Positions 25,545 through 34,222 are shown, counted from the stretch's first letter. The stretch: DNA of 64,000 bases from Chryseobacterium indicum (GCF_021504595.1 NZ_JACSGT010000001.1:1488001-1552000); one strand, 5' to 3'. Notes: generated from the letters alone by a model not told the origin. Made by a program: numbers and translations.

Positions 25545-26757
25545 TAGTACATGACAAAAGTTTCAAAATATTGAAAATCAACAAGATAAAATGTTTAATA
25601 TTTGTTTAAATGACTGATATTTAGTAAATTAGAAGATGTTTCTCAGGCATTCAACTAAGTATACCAATACCAGTCAAGATTATAAAATTATAGAATTAGA
25701 TTCAGTTTTAGAGCATAATTTTGAAACAAAAATCAATAAAGCCCGATTGAAATTTATTTCACTTTTGATTTTAGCTTTATGTAAAGTAAAAACAGTTAAT
25801 TATCTGTCTTTGGCTAATGCTTTTGACAGTAATGCCACAGCGGAAAGTTCCTTCCGGAGAATACAAAGGTTTATGGCAAATTTTGATTTGCCCATGAAGT
25901 TGATTTCCGGTTTTATATTTAATATTTTGCCTGAAAAGGAAAATCTGGTTTTGGTGCTGGATCGTACTAACTGGAAGTTTGGAAGTTCCAATATCAATAT
26001 CCTGATGCTTGGAATCTGCTATAAAAATATTGCTATTCCAATCATGTTCAGAACATTAGATAAAAGAGGTAATTCTGATACCACAGAAAGAATAGAATTA
26101 ATAAGACAGTTCATCACCTGGTTTGGCAGGGATTGTATTAATTGCTTACTGGCGGACAGAGAATTTGTAGGGCATCACTGGCTGGAGTTTTTAAACAAAA
26201 ACAACATAAGGTATTATATTCGGCTAAGGAAAAACTTCAAGGTATTTTGCTTTGATAGAAATCAGGAAAAACCTGTGTTTTGGCTGTTTAACAAATTAAA
26301 GAAAGGCGAGTTTTATCATCATCCGAAAATAGTGAAAATCAACGATGTTCTATGCTATGTATCTGGTGTGAAGGGGTTTGACAAAGAGGGTAAATTAGAT
26401 ACTTTAATTCTGGTTTCCTTTAATAAACCAGAAGAATCTTGGGAGTATTATAAAAAAAGATGGCAGATAGAAACTCTTTTTAAAGCTTTTAAAAGCAGCG
26501 GATTTAATATTGAAAGCACACATGTGACTGACCAGAAGAGATTAGAAAAATTATTTATGATCGTAATGATAGCCTTAGTTTGGTGTTACAAGATTGGTGA
26601 TTTTGTAGATCAGAATATTAAAGCCATAAAAATAAAAAAACACCAAAGAAAAGCCTTAAGTGTTTTTAAATATGGGTTAAATCATCTCAACAACATACTT
26701 ATGAATAGGTTAAATAAAATGAATATCAATGTATTACAATTTTTGTCATGTACTTAG
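25545..26757 (+). mobile_element. IS4-family insertion sequence inserted in element D array
   Basis: About 1.21 kb. The ends are inverted repeats (left TAGTACATGACAAAA, right complement AAGTACATGACAAAA) flanked by 11-bp direct repeats. One transposase gene fills the element and its stop codon lies in the right terminal repeat. The insertion point is the beginning of what would be the third element D. The intact frame and matching direct repeats suggest a fairly recent insertion. Confidence 0.85.
25636..26757 (+). CDS. IS4-family transposase (DDE)
   Basis: A 373-residue transposase. The catalytic triad is in LVLDRTNWKFG (first Asp), CLLADREFVG (second Asp) and the IS4-type Y-(2)-R-(3)-E-(6)-K signature YKKRWQIETLFKAFK, all intact. 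The N-terminal 110 residues form the usual helical DNA-binding region. It cuts and reinserts the element by DDE chemistry. The frame is complete and ends inside the right inverted repeat. Base composition is similar to the host genome. Confidence 0.92.
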   Translation: MFLRHSTKYTNTSQDYKIIELDSVLEHNFETKINKARLKFISLLILALCKVKTVNYLSLANAFDSNATAESSFRRIQRFMANFDLPMKLISGFIFNILPEKENLVLVLDRTNWKFGSSNINILMLGICYKNIAIPIMFRTLDKRGNSDTTERIELIRQFITWFGRDCINCLLADREFVGHHWLEFLNKNNIRYYIRLRKNFKVFCFDRNQEKPVFWLFNKLKKGEFYHHPKIVKINDVLCYVSGVKGFDKEGKLDTLILVSFNKPEESWEYYKKRWQIETLFKAFKSSGFNIESTHVTDQKRLEKLFMIVMIALVWCYKIGDFVDQNIKAIKIKKHQRKALSVFKYGLNHLNNILMNRLNKMNINVLQFLSCT

Positions 26758-26768
26758 AAAGAATGATT
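26758..26768. repeat. Right target-site duplication of the IS element
   Basis: Second copy of AAAGAATGATT, continuing into element D sequence (AAACGCAAAG). Confidence 0.75.
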
Positions 26769-26921
26769 AAACGCAAAGAATAATGTTTTGCTTGGGTAAA
26801 AAGTAAAGCAAAGAAATTTACGTCAGAGACGGATGATGAAGCGTTCGCTTAATGGCAGATGAAATCTGCTTTACTTTGCTTAGCTTAAAATATTAATTTA
26901 GAATAGAGTCTTTGCGTTTAC
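26764..26921. repeat. Element D, copy 3
   Basis: Starts at the IS right junction and keeps the full palindromic unit, with a few substitutions relative to copies 1 and 2. Confidence 0.75.
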
Positions 26922-26990
26922 AATTTATAATTGACAATTTACTATTGAATTCTATTCATAGTTTTCAGTACTTATTTATTAATGCAAAGA

Positions 26991-27143
26991 ATGATTAAAC
27001 GCAAAGAAAAATGTTTTGCTTGGGTAAAAAGTAAAGCAAAGAAATTTCCGTTGGAGACAATGAAACGCTTGCTTAATGGCAGATGAAATCTGCTTTACTT
27101 TGCTTAGCTTAAATAAGTAACTTAGAAATAGAGTCTTTGCGTT
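26991..27143. repeat. Element D, copy 4
   Basis: The most diverged copy: the core has changed to GTTGGAGACAATGAAACG and one terminal repeat is altered. It ends 59 bp before bioA. Confidence 0.7.
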
Positions 27144-27201
27144 TGAACTTGACGATTGACAATTCAGCATTGATAAAATTAAACATTACGACCAATTATT
27201 T

Positions 27202-28473
27202 ATGAATTTACAAGAGCGCGACAGAGCCGTCAACTGGCATCCTTACACGCAGATGAAAACGGCGGAAGATGCAATCCCGATCGTGAAAGGAAGCGGAATT
27301 TATCTTTATGATGAAGACGGAAAAAAATACATCGATGCAGTGGCTTCGTGGTGGGTTACGCTTCACGGCCATGCGAATCCGTACATTGCACAAAGAGTTT
27401 CTGAACAGTTGAATACGATGGAACAGGTTATTTTTGCGGGATTTACGCACGAACCTGCTATTCAGCTTTCTGAAAATTTACTGAAACTGCTGCCTGAAAA
27501 TCAGGCGAAGGTTTTTTATTCGGATAATGGTTCTACTGCGGTGGAAGTGGCGCTGAAGATGTGTATTCAGTTCTGGCATAATCAGGGAAAAGAAAAGACG
27601 AAAATTCTGGCTTTTAAAGAAGCTTATCATGGTGATACTTTCGGAGCGATGTCGGTGAGCGGAAGAAGTGTCTGGACGAAACCTTTCGGGGAAATGCTTT
27701 TTGAAGTGATCTTTATTGATCCGCCGACTTCTGAAAATATTGAAGATTTAAAATCCATCATAAAAAATCATGCTGAAGAAATTGCTTGTTTTATTTACGA
27801 ACCGCTGATTCAGGGAGCAGCAGGAATGTTGATGCACAAAGCCGAAGATTTATCAGAACTGATGAAATTTTGCAGAAAAAACGGAATTTTAATGATTCAG
27901 GATGAAGTTTTTACAGGTTTCGGAAGAACCGGAAAGCTGTTTGCGGCAAATTATCTTTTGGAAAAACCGGATATTATGTGTTTTTCAAAGGGATTAACGG
28001 GAGGAACAATGCCGATGGGAATTACGACTTCTTCACAACAGATCTTCGAAGCGTTTTTGTCGGATGATAAGTATAAGACTTTGTTTCACGGTCATTCTTT
28101 TACGGCGAATCCTTTAGCGTGTACAGCGGCTTTGGCAAGTATGGAATTGCTTTTGAAAGAAGAAACGCTGGAAAAAATCAATGCAATCAGTCAGAAACAT
28201 TTCAATTTTTCTCAGGTTTTAAAAAATCATCCGAAAGTTGAAAATGTAAGACAGACCGGAACGATTATCGCCTGGGAAATTAAAAATGATGAAAAAACGT
28301 CCTATTTTAACGAAATAGGTAAGGTTTTGTATCGTGAATTTTTAAAAAGAGGAATCATCATGCGTCCTTTGGGAAATGTGATGTATCTCGTTCCGCCTTA
28401 CTGCATTACGCCTGAAGAACTGGATTTTGTGTATAGAAATATTCTTGAAGTTTTGGATGGCTTCAGTAATTAA
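27202..28473 (+). CDS. bioA: Adenosylmethionine-8-amino-7-oxononanoate aminotransferase
   Basis: This enzyme transfers the amino group of S-adenosylmethionine to KAPA, giving 7,8-diaminopelargonate. It is a 423-residue class III aminotransferase with HPYTQMKT and SWWVTLHGH near the N-terminus, typical of BioA, QDEVFTGFGRTG with the cofactor Asp, and PLP Lys263 in CFSKGLTGGTMPMG. It belongs with bioF-bioD-bioB but is separated by 2.2 kb of repeats and an IS, so it may now rely on its own or a repeat-derived promoter (inference). Confidence 0.95.
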   Translation: MNLQERDRAVNWHPYTQMKTAEDAIPIVKGSGIYLYDEDGKKYIDAVASWWVTLHGHANPYIAQRVSEQLNTMEQVIFAGFTHEPAIQLSENLLKLLPENQAKVFYSDNGSTAVEVALKMCIQFWHNQGKEKTKILAFKEAYHGDTFGAMSVSGRSVWTKPFGEMLFEVIFIDPPTSENIEDLKSIIKNHAEEIACFIYEPLIQGAAGMLMHKAEDLSELMKFCRKNGILMIQDEVFTGFGRTGKLFAANYLLEKPDIMCFSKGLTGGTMPMGITTSSQQIFEAFLSDDKYKTLFHGHSFTANPLACTAALASMELLLKEETLEKINAISQKHFNFSQVLKNHPKVENVRQTGTIIAWEIKNDEKTSYFNEIGKVLYREFLKRGIIMRPLGNVMYLVPPYCITPEELDFVYRNILEVLDGFSN

Positions 28474-28479
28474 TTGATT

Positions 28480-28800
28480 TTAAATCTTTTGATGTTCGTT
28501 TCCCCATTGGTGAAGTTCATCGAGGATAGGACCTAGTTTTTTGGCTCTTTCCGTTAATTTATAATATACTTCCGGAGGAAAATTGTAGACTTCAACCCGT
28601 TGAATGATATGATCTTCCTCCATTTGTTTGAGTTGTTCTGCCAGAACTTTTTTAGAAACTTTAGGCATTTTTCGCCATAATTCCACAAAACGGACTTCTT
28701 TTTCCTCAAAAAGATTCGATAAAATAAGCGGTTTCCACTTTCCGGAGATCATGTCCAGCGTTTTTCTCAGTCCGCAGTTTTTAAATTCTTCAAATGTCAT
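28480..28800 (-). CDS. HxlR-family transcriptional regulator
   Basis: A 106-residue winged-helix protein. The signature is CGLRKTLDMISGKWKPLILSNL near the N-terminus, followed by LAEQLKQMEEDHIIQR and the wing EVYYKLTERAKKLGPILDEL. HxlR proteins are DNA-binding repressors or activators that often respond to electrophiles or redox signals through the N-terminal Cys, present here in the NCGLRK context. It is divergent from the MBL gene, its likely target. Confidence 0.92.
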   Translation of the reverse strand: MTFEEFKNCGLRKTLDMISGKWKPLILSNLFEEKEVRFVELWRKMPKVSKKVLAEQLKQMEEDHIIQRVEVYNFPPEVYYKLTERAKKLGPILDELHQWGNEHQKI

Positions 28801-28820
28801 ACGTTACAAAATTGTATATA

Positions 28821-28838
28821 GTGCACCTTTTGGTAACC
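28821..28838. promoter_or_regulatory. Candidate HxlR operator
   Basis: GTGCACC-TTTT-GGTAACC is an imperfect inverted repeat in the 93-bp divergent region, 21 bp from the HxlR start codon. A GTTAC motif nearer the regulator start could be an additional half-site. No site has been tested. Confidence 0.35.
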
Positions 28839-28865
28839 ATCGATTATTTAATTTCACTTAAATAA

Positions 28866-28873
28866 TAGCTTTG
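28866..28873 (+). promoter_or_regulatory. -7 box of the UlaG-like gene
   Basis: TAGCTTTG matches TAnnTTTG, 21 bp before the ATG at 28894. Confidence 0.55.
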
Positions 28874-28893
28874 CAGATACAAAATTAAAGAAA

Positions 28894-29661
28894 ATGAAAT
28901 TACAATTATGGCGAAATGCAACGTTGCTTTTAAATATTGATGAATTGAACATTTTAATTGATCCGATGTTAGGTGAAAAAGGTTCTTTGGGACAATTTCC
29001 GATGGTAGGCAATGAATTATTGAATCCGTTAATTGATCTACCTTTCACTGAAGAAGAACTGCAGGAAAAATTAAAAACGATTGATGCGGTAGCCGTTACA
29101 CATCTTCATCCCGATCATTGGGATCCGAAAGCGATTGAGCTTTTAGATAAAAACGTACCCATTATTTGTCCTGAAATCATTTCCGAACAGATTTCTGAAG
29201 CAGGATTTAAAAATGTGATTGCTTTTAACGATACAATACAGTTTAAAAATATTGAAATTTCTTTGACGGACGGACATCATGGAACAGGGGAAATTGAAGA
29301 ACAAATGGGTGTAGTTCATGGGTTTGTCTTTAAAAATGCTGAGCAGTCTGTTTATATTGTCGGCGACAGTATTTGGTGTGAAGAAGTGGAACAGGCAATT
29401 AAAAAACATCAGCCGGAACACATTGTTGTTGCAGGAGGAGCCGCAACTTTTGTCGTGGGAGATCCGATTGTGATGAACACTAATGATATTTTGAAAGTCT
29501 GTGAATCTGCGCCGAATTCAAAAATCTGGGTAACACATCTTGAAAGTGTAAGTCATGCAAAAGAAAACAGAAAATTTATTAAAGAAAAAATTAAGGAGAA
29601 TGGTTTGGAAGAAAGATGTTTTGTGCTGAATGACGGTGAAGAAACTGAATTAGGTGCTTAA
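28894..29661 (+). CDS. UlaG-like MBL-fold metal-dependent hydrolase
   Basis: A 255-residue MBL protein beginning MKLQLWRNATLLLNIDELNI, with VAVTHLHPDHWDPKA (HxHxDH), LTDGHHGTGE, YIVGDSIWCEEV and WVTHLESVSH. It belongs to the beta-lactamase superfamily 2/UlaG-like group, which includes L-ascorbate-6-phosphate lactonase and many uncharacterised hydrolases. The divergent HxlR gene suggests inducible expression. The substrate is unknown. Confidence 0.87.
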   Translation: MKLQLWRNATLLLNIDELNILIDPMLGEKGSLGQFPMVGNELLNPLIDLPFTEEELQEKLKTIDAVAVTHLHPDHWDPKAIELLDKNVPIICPEIISEQISEAGFKNVIAFNDTIQFKNIEISLTDGHHGTGEIEEQMGVVHGFVFKNAEQSVYIVGDSIWCEEVEQAIKKHQPEHIVVAGGAATFVVGDPIVMNTNDILKVCESAPNSKIWVTHLESVSHAKENRKFIKEKIKENGLEERCFVLNDGEETELGA

Positions 29662-29719
29662 ATCTCTTGTTTTAAGATTTGAGATTAAATCTTAATTTAG
29701 CCGGATCAAATTATAAAAG

Positions 29720-30256
29720 ATGCATTTAGAAACAGAAAGATTATTGATTCGGGATATAAATTTGGACGATAAACAGGCAATTTTCAATTATCGTTCTGAT
29801 GCGGAAGCCAATAAATTTCAGAGCTGGATTCCGGAAACATTGGAGGATGTTGAACAGTTTATTGAAAGAAATAATAAAGAATTCAATCAGCCGGAAAGCT
29901 GGTATCAGGTTTTAATTACGGAAAAAGATACAAAAACTGTGATCGGCGATATCGGAATTCATTTTTTTGGTGCAGAAAATTTGCAGACAGAGTTAGGAAT
30001 TACTTTAAATAAAGACTTTAAGGGAAGAGGATATGCTTCTGAAGCGTTAAAAGGATTGATTAATTTTCTTTTCAGTGATCTGAAAAAACACAGAATTATG
30101 GCTTCTGTAGATCCGGAAAATATTGATTCTCTTAAACTAATGGAACGCATTGGTTTTAGAAAAGAAGGTCATTTTGTGAAAAGTCTATTCTGGAAAAACA
30201 ACTGGACAGATGATGTAATCTACGCTTTGCTCCGCGAAGAATGGATTAAAGAATAA
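29720..30256 (+). CDS. GNAT acetyltransferase, RimJ/RimL-like
   Basis: A 178-residue acetyltransferase with the RimJ-type start MHLETERLLIRDINLDDKQA, an acetyl-CoA motif ELGITLNKDFKGRGYASEAL and a C-terminal VDPENIDSLKLMERIGFRKEG. The family acetylates N-terminal amines of proteins or small molecules. It is separated from the MBL gene by 58 bp with an AT-rich weak hairpin between and ends at a good terminator. Confidence 0.9.
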   Translation: MHLETERLLIRDINLDDKQAIFNYRSDAEANKFQSWIPETLEDVEQFIERNNKEFNQPESWYQVLITEKDTKTVIGDIGIHFFGAENLQTELGITLNKDFKGRGYASEALKGLINFLFSDLKKHRIMASVDPENIDSLKLMERIGFRKEGHFVKSLFWKNNWTDDVIYALLREEWIKE

Positions 30257-30260
30257 GAAA

Positions 30261-30292
30261 AAAAGCCGTTTCAACAGAGGCGGCTTTTATTT
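30261..30292 (+). terminator. Intrinsic terminator after RimJ-like gene
   Basis: Perfect 8-bp stem AAAAGCCG / CGGCTTTT (30261-30268, 30281-30288), 12-base loop and T-rich tail, 5 bp past the stop. Confidence 0.85.
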
Positions 30293-30364
30293 TCAGTACA
30301 AACGTTATGCTATATTTTTCTTTTGCTTGGCTTATTTTTTGAACCTTGCAAAAATAAATTTTAT

Positions 30365-31072
30365 ATGCTATCCGTATTTCTGTTACAATTAGACTGGAAA
30401 GAGCTCTTAATGGGACACGAAGAATGGTCTTTTATTCTGGAAATTATTCTCCGCACCGCCATTATGTTCATCACGATCATTATCGGATTAAGAGTTTTGG
30501 GAAAGAGGGGAGTAAAGCAGCTTTCAATATTCGAACTGGTGGTTATTATCGGACTTGGTTCTGCAGCGGGAGATCCAATGTTTAATAAAGATGTCGGAAT
30601 TATTTCATCCTTTATCGTATTTGCGGTTATTATTTTTCTGTACACTATTGTAACATATTTTATCGCAAAAAATAAGAAAATCGAACAGCTTATTGAGGGA
30701 AAATCCATCTGTCTGATCGAAAACGGAGAATTTTCCATTGAAAATTTTAAAAAAGAAAATCTGGGGAGTGATGAATTTTTTGCCGAATTAAGATTAAAAG
30801 GAATTTCCCAACTTGGGCAGATTGAAAGTGCCATTGAAGAAATTTCCGGAGAAATCAGTGTGTTTTATTTCGAGGATGAAAGGGTAAAATACGGACTTCC
30901 GATTATGCCGGATTCTCTGGATCATCCTTTGAAAACGATTGTTCATCCGGGATTTTATTCCTGCACGTTTTGCGGACATACGGAAGAAAAACACAAAGGT
31001 ATGGCTGGAAACTGCAATAAATGTAAAAAAGATGAATGGATAGCTTCGAGCAATAAAAAACGCGTTACCTGA
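30365..31072 (+). CDS. DUF421 (YetF-type) membrane protein with C-terminal CxxC zinc-ribbon-like tail
   Basis: A 235-residue inner-membrane protein. There are three hydrophobic segments in the first 110 residues (after GHEEWSFILEIILRTAIMFI; LSIFELVVIIGLGSAAGDPM; IISSFIVFAVIIFLYTIVTY), then a soluble DUF421 domain (LIEGKSICLIENGEFS; DEFFAELRLKGISQLGQIES). The ATG at 30365 is preferred over an upstream TTG. The tail carries two Cys pairs (CTFCGHTEEK and CNKCKKDEW), a probable zinc ribbon. The function of DUF421 is unknown; Bacillus members affect sporulation or envelope stress. Confidence 0.85.
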   Translation: MLSVFLLQLDWKELLMGHEEWSFILEIILRTAIMFITIIIGLRVLGKRGVKQLSIFELVVIIGLGSAAGDPMFNKDVGIISSFIVFAVIIFLYTIVTYFIAKNKKIEQLIEGKSICLIENGEFSIENFKKENLGSDEFFAELRLKGISQLGQIESAIEEISGEISVFYFEDERVKYGLPIMPDSLDHPLKTIVHPGFYSCTFCGHTEEKHKGMAGNCNKCKKDEWIASSNKKRVT

Positions 31073-31087
31073 TAAAAACAAAAAAGA

Positions 31088-31112
31088 CTCCTTAGAAAGG
31101 AGCCTAAAAAAA
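31088..31112 (+). terminator. Probable terminator after DUF421 gene
   Basis: A short stem CTCCTT / AAGGAG (31088-31093, 31097-31102) with A-rich flanks and little T-tract. It may serve transcription on either strand. Confidence 0.45.
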
Positions 31113-31253
31113 CACAAATGATGAAAAAAAATTATTTCGATTCACAAATATAATTAAAAAATGATTTTCAATCCTAATATTTTCAGAAAAAAAATAACAT
31201 ATTTTTTTCATGATCTTAATAGATAAAAATGATTGGCGTTCAACTCTGTTTTT

Positions 31254-32105
31254 TTATTTCTTTACAGGCTTATTCTTTTTAAATGAAACAGGTGTATTTC
31301 CCGAAAGTCTCTTGAAAAAATTACTGAAATACGACAGGTCTTCAAACCCCAGTTCATAGGTAATTTCTTTTACAGATTTATCGGTAAACAGTAAAAGTCT
31401 CTTTGCTTCAAGAAAGATTCTCTGCTGAATAACAGACGACGGACTCTGGCTGTTGTACAATCTGAATAGGTTGGATAAAGTCTTTGGCGATTTATAAAGC
31501 TGATCGGCATAAAATTTTACAGTATGCTGAGTTTTGTAGTTCTTTTCCACCAAAAGATTAAAACTTCTGATGATATCCAGCTTTACTTCGGGAAGTTCTT
31601 CCTTTAAAAACTGCTTTTTTCCAAGTCTTGTAATAATAATGATGAGTCTTTTAATCAGCATTCTGATCATATCCTCCTGAATTCCGTCGATCTCCTGAAA
31701 CTCCTCAATAAAAATGCTTTGTAAAAATGATAATTTTTCATGATCTTTTTCGTCAACAGCAATAAACATGATGTCGGCTGAACCGTAAAACAGAAATCCG
31801 ACACAGCTCACTTCTTCATCGTGCGTTTCAATACAGTAAAAATCCCTGTTAAACTGCCATGCAACAATTCTGGAAGAATCTTCAAACTGAAAAGACTGAT
31901 TGACCATAAGACAAAGAATAGTTCCTGAGGTAAAAATATATTCAATCCCATCGATTATTACTTTTTGATCTTCGCCCTTATTCCAGGCAATGGTAAGCAG
32001 CTTTTTCTCGCGGTCTTTCCCGTAAAAATTCCGGTCGAATAATTCCGGATGTACAAAAAGCCGGCATTCGGAGCCGGTCTGTTTATTATTTAAAGAATAA
32101 ATCAT
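31254..32105 (-). CDS. AraC-family transcriptional regulator
   Basis: A 283-residue regulator. Residues 1-180 are a cupin-like sensory domain with no recognised ligand. Residues 190-280 are the AraC double helix-turn-helix (KFYADQLYKSPKTLSNLFRL and VKEITYELGFEDLSYFSNFF, with the typical FKRLSGNTPVSF ending). The start codon overlaps the outer end of a family B element, so its promoter must lie within that repeat. A possible target is the AhpD-like gene on the far side of the repeats, in opposite orientation. Confidence 0.9.
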   Translation of the reverse strand: MIYSLNNKQTGSECRLFVHPELFDRNFYGKDREKKLLTIAWNKGEDQKVIIDGIEYIFTSGTILCLMVNQSFQFEDSSRIVAWQFNRDFYCIETHDEEVSCVGFLFYGSADIMFIAVDEKDHEKLSFLQSIFIEEFQEIDGIQEDMIRMLIKRLIIIITRLGKKQFLKEELPEVKLDIIRSFNLLVEKNYKTQHTVKFYADQLYKSPKTLSNLFRLYNSQSPSSVIQQRIFLEAKRLLLFTDKSVKEITYELGFEDLSYFSNFFKRLSGNTPVSFKKNKPVKK

Positions 32106-32281
32106 TAAGTCTGTTTGAACTTCTTATTTAACCGCAAAAGTAGCAAAAGATAAACTAAATTTTTATTTAAAGTTGGTGATTATAAATGAAAAGCTTACAA
32201 TAGTTTTTAAAAATCTTTGATTTTTATTCTTTTGAGCACTTGGATTATTCTGGAAATTTCCTTTATCAAGCTTATTTAAAC
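32104..32281. repeat. Family B dispersed element, copy 1
   Basis: Begins ATTAAGTCTGTTTGAAC and continues ATTTAACCGCAAAAGTAG. Its inside (AAAAATCTTTGATTTTTATTC and TTGATTATTCTGGAAA-like stretches) matches the reverse complement of 53881-54083. Its right end merges with the family C copy at a shared TTTAAAC. Confidence 0.72.
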
Positions 32282-32474
32282 TTTTTTACCGCAAAAGAAG
32301 CAAAAAATTTAAACACTTTAGTTTCTTAAGTTTAGTTTAATAGTTAAATGGAAAAAAAAGTGCACCTAAGTTTTAAAAAATCAAAGATTTTTTCTCTTTG
32401 CTGACTTTTGAAATACTTTAAATCCACTAAAGTCTTTTGTCTCTTTTGCGGTTAAATTTAAAATTAGTTTAAAC
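32275..32474. repeat. Family C dispersed element, copy 1
   Basis: TTTAAACTTTTTTACCGC to TTAGTTTAAAC, matching the element at 8053-8250. Both ends carry the ACCGCAAAAG / CTTTTGCGGT inverted repeat shared with family B. Together B1 and C1 explain most of the 514-bp non-coding stretch 32106-32619. Confidence 0.75.
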
Positions 32475-32619
32475 ATTAAAATTTCATTTTAATTCAGAAA
32501 AACTTTTAAAAAAGTCAGAAAGGGAAAAAATCTAAATCTTTCGGGAAATTCTGCTATGGAATTGCCTTTCCTGAAACCGCAACTTTGCATTGTAAAATTA
32601 ATTAAACAAATTAAAAACA

Positions 32620-33153
32620 ATGAAAAATTTTGAAGTTCCTCAAAAAGAACAAGTATCAGCAGCAAATCAGGCAATTTTTGAAAATTTAGAAAAAGGGATT
32701 GGCTTTGTCCCAAATCTGTATGCAGCTTTTGCCCATTCGGAAAATGCCCTTTCAACGTATATTGCATTACAAAGCTCTAAAACTTCCTTAAAAGCGAAGG
32801 AGAAAGAAGTGGTAAATCTTGTGGTAAGCCAGTTCAATAACTGTTTATACTGTTTAAGTGCTCATACAGCCATCGCTAAAATGAACGGTTTCACAGATGA
32901 ACAGATTATTGAGATAAGAAAAGCAGATGTTTCATTTGACTCAAAATTAGATGCATTGGCGAAGATAGTACAATCTATTGCTGAAAATAAAGGAGCGATT
33001 TCTGATGAAATAAAAGAAAACTTTTTTAAAGAAGGGTATACAAAGGGAAGTCTCGTAGATGTAATTGTTTTAACAGGCGATAAAATAATAACCAATTATC
33101 TTTTTGCAGCCACTGAAGTTCCCATCGACTGGCCTTTGGCAAAAGCAATTTAA
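32620..33153 (+). CDS. AhpD-like/carboxymuconolactone decarboxylase-family protein
   Basis: A 177-residue all-helical CMD-family protein. The CxxC-x-x-x-H signature is NNCLYCLSAHTAIAKMNG, as in AhpD, where the Cys pair is redox active in peroxidase systems. The N-terminal extension (MKNFEVPQKEQVSAANQAIF) is typical of peroxidase-related CMD proteins. It probably reduces peroxides or a partner disulfide (inference). It may be controlled by the AraC gene on the other side of the repeats. Confidence 0.88.
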   Translation: MKNFEVPQKEQVSAANQAIFENLEKGIGFVPNLYAAFAHSENALSTYIALQSSKTSLKAKEKEVVNLVVSQFNNCLYCLSAHTAIAKMNGFTDEQIIEIRKADVSFDSKLDALAKIVQSIAENKGAISDEIKENFFKEGYTKGSLVDVIVLTGDKIITNYLFAATEVPIDWPLAKAI

Positions 33154-33170
33154 TTCACATTATTTTTTTT

Positions 33171-33203
33171 AAAACTGTTCCTTATTGCGAACAGTTTTTT
33201 TGT
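33171..33203 (+). terminator. Intrinsic terminator after AhpD-like gene
   Basis: Perfect 10-bp stem AAAACTGTTC / GAACAGTTTT (33171-33180, 33189-33198) with an 8-base loop and T-tract. Confidence 0.88.
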
Positions 33204-33301
33204 ATAATGACGTAAAATAATTTCAGATAAATTCATTTAAGTTCAAAATTTTTAATAAATCATTAAATTTTATTTTTAATTTTAAACTAAAATATAAACC
33301 T

Positions 33302-34222
33302 ATGAAAAGAAAATTAATTCCGTTTATCGTTTTGCTAGGGATTCATTTATCTGCTCAGGAAAAAAGCGAAGCTGCTGTTTCTGATACTGCAAAAGTATGG
33401 AGCATTCAGGGGCAGAATACTTTAATGCTCAATCAGGCAGCTTTTTCAAACTGGGTTGGAGGAGGAGCCAATAATGTGGGGTGGCTTGCCGGACTGAACT
33501 ATAATCTTACCTACGAAAAAGGAAAAGATCTGTGGGAAAATATTATTATTCTAGGATACGGACAAAATAATACAAAAGGAGTTGGTACAAGAAAAACTCA
33601 GGATGTCATTAATCTTTCGACCAATTACGGAAGAGAATTTGCAAAAAACTGGTACATCTCTGCAGGAGCCAGTTTGCAGACGCAGTTTGCTCCGGGATAT
33701 GCGGACGGAAATAATCCAGATGCCGCTAAAATTTCAAATTTCATGGCTCCCGGTTATCTGAATATGGGAGCAGGGGTAACGTACAGACCCAATGACAATT
33801 TTACGGCTACAATACGTCCTGCGAATGCAAGATGGACTTTTGTACTGGATAAAGATCTTCAGTATAAGGGAATTTATGGATTAAAAAATGACGGCGATTC
33901 ATCTTTATTTCAATTCGGTTTTTTGGGAACAGCTATGTACAAGCTGAAGATCATGGATAATATCACCCTGATTAACACAGGTTCCGTTTTTTCCAATTAT
34001 TTGGATCATCCGGAAAGACTCGTGCTTGCCTACAGCGGAATTTTAAATATGAAAATTAATAAGTTCATTTCTACTAACGTTACTCTGGACTTATTGTATG
34101 ATCATAACCAGATTGCGAAAACACAGCTAAAACAGACTTTAGGAGTTGGTTTTGCTTATAATGTTGATAATGGCAGAAAACGTTCTGAAAATAAAGAAAA
34201 TCAGACATGGATGAAAAAATAA
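33302..34222 (+). CDS. DUF3078 outer-membrane beta-barrel-like protein
   Basis: A 306-residue secreted protein with signal peptide (MKRKLIPFIVLLGIHLSA, cleavage near AQE). The DUF3078 hallmark LNQAAFSNWVGGGANNVGWL is present, followed by alternating amphipathic strands (LNYNLTYEKGKDLWEN; GREFAKNWYISAGASLQTQF) that fit a small outer-membrane barrel. The family is nearly restricted to Bacteroidetes and has no assigned function. A convergent ferritin-like gene follows, with a shared terminator between. Confidence 0.88.
   Translation: MKRKLIPFIVLLGIHLSAQEKSEAAVSDTAKVWSIQGQNTLMLNQAAFSNWVGGGANNVGWLAGLNYNLTYEKGKDLWENIIILGYGQNNTKGVGTRKTQDVINLSTNYGREFAKNWYISAGASLQTQFAPGYADGNNPDAAKISNFMAPGYLNMGAGVTYRPNDNFTATIRPANARWTFVLDKDLQYKGIYGLKNDGDSSLFQFGFLGTAMYKLKIMDNITLINTGSVFSNYLDHPERLVLAYSGILNMKINKFISTNVTLDLLYDHNQIAKTQLKQTLGVGFAYNVDNGRKRSENKENQTWMKK

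Noticed and set aside
24955..27201. CRISPR array between bioB and bioA
   Set aside because: Units are about 160 bp palindromic sequences with similar linkers, not short repeats with unique spacers, and no cas genes are present.
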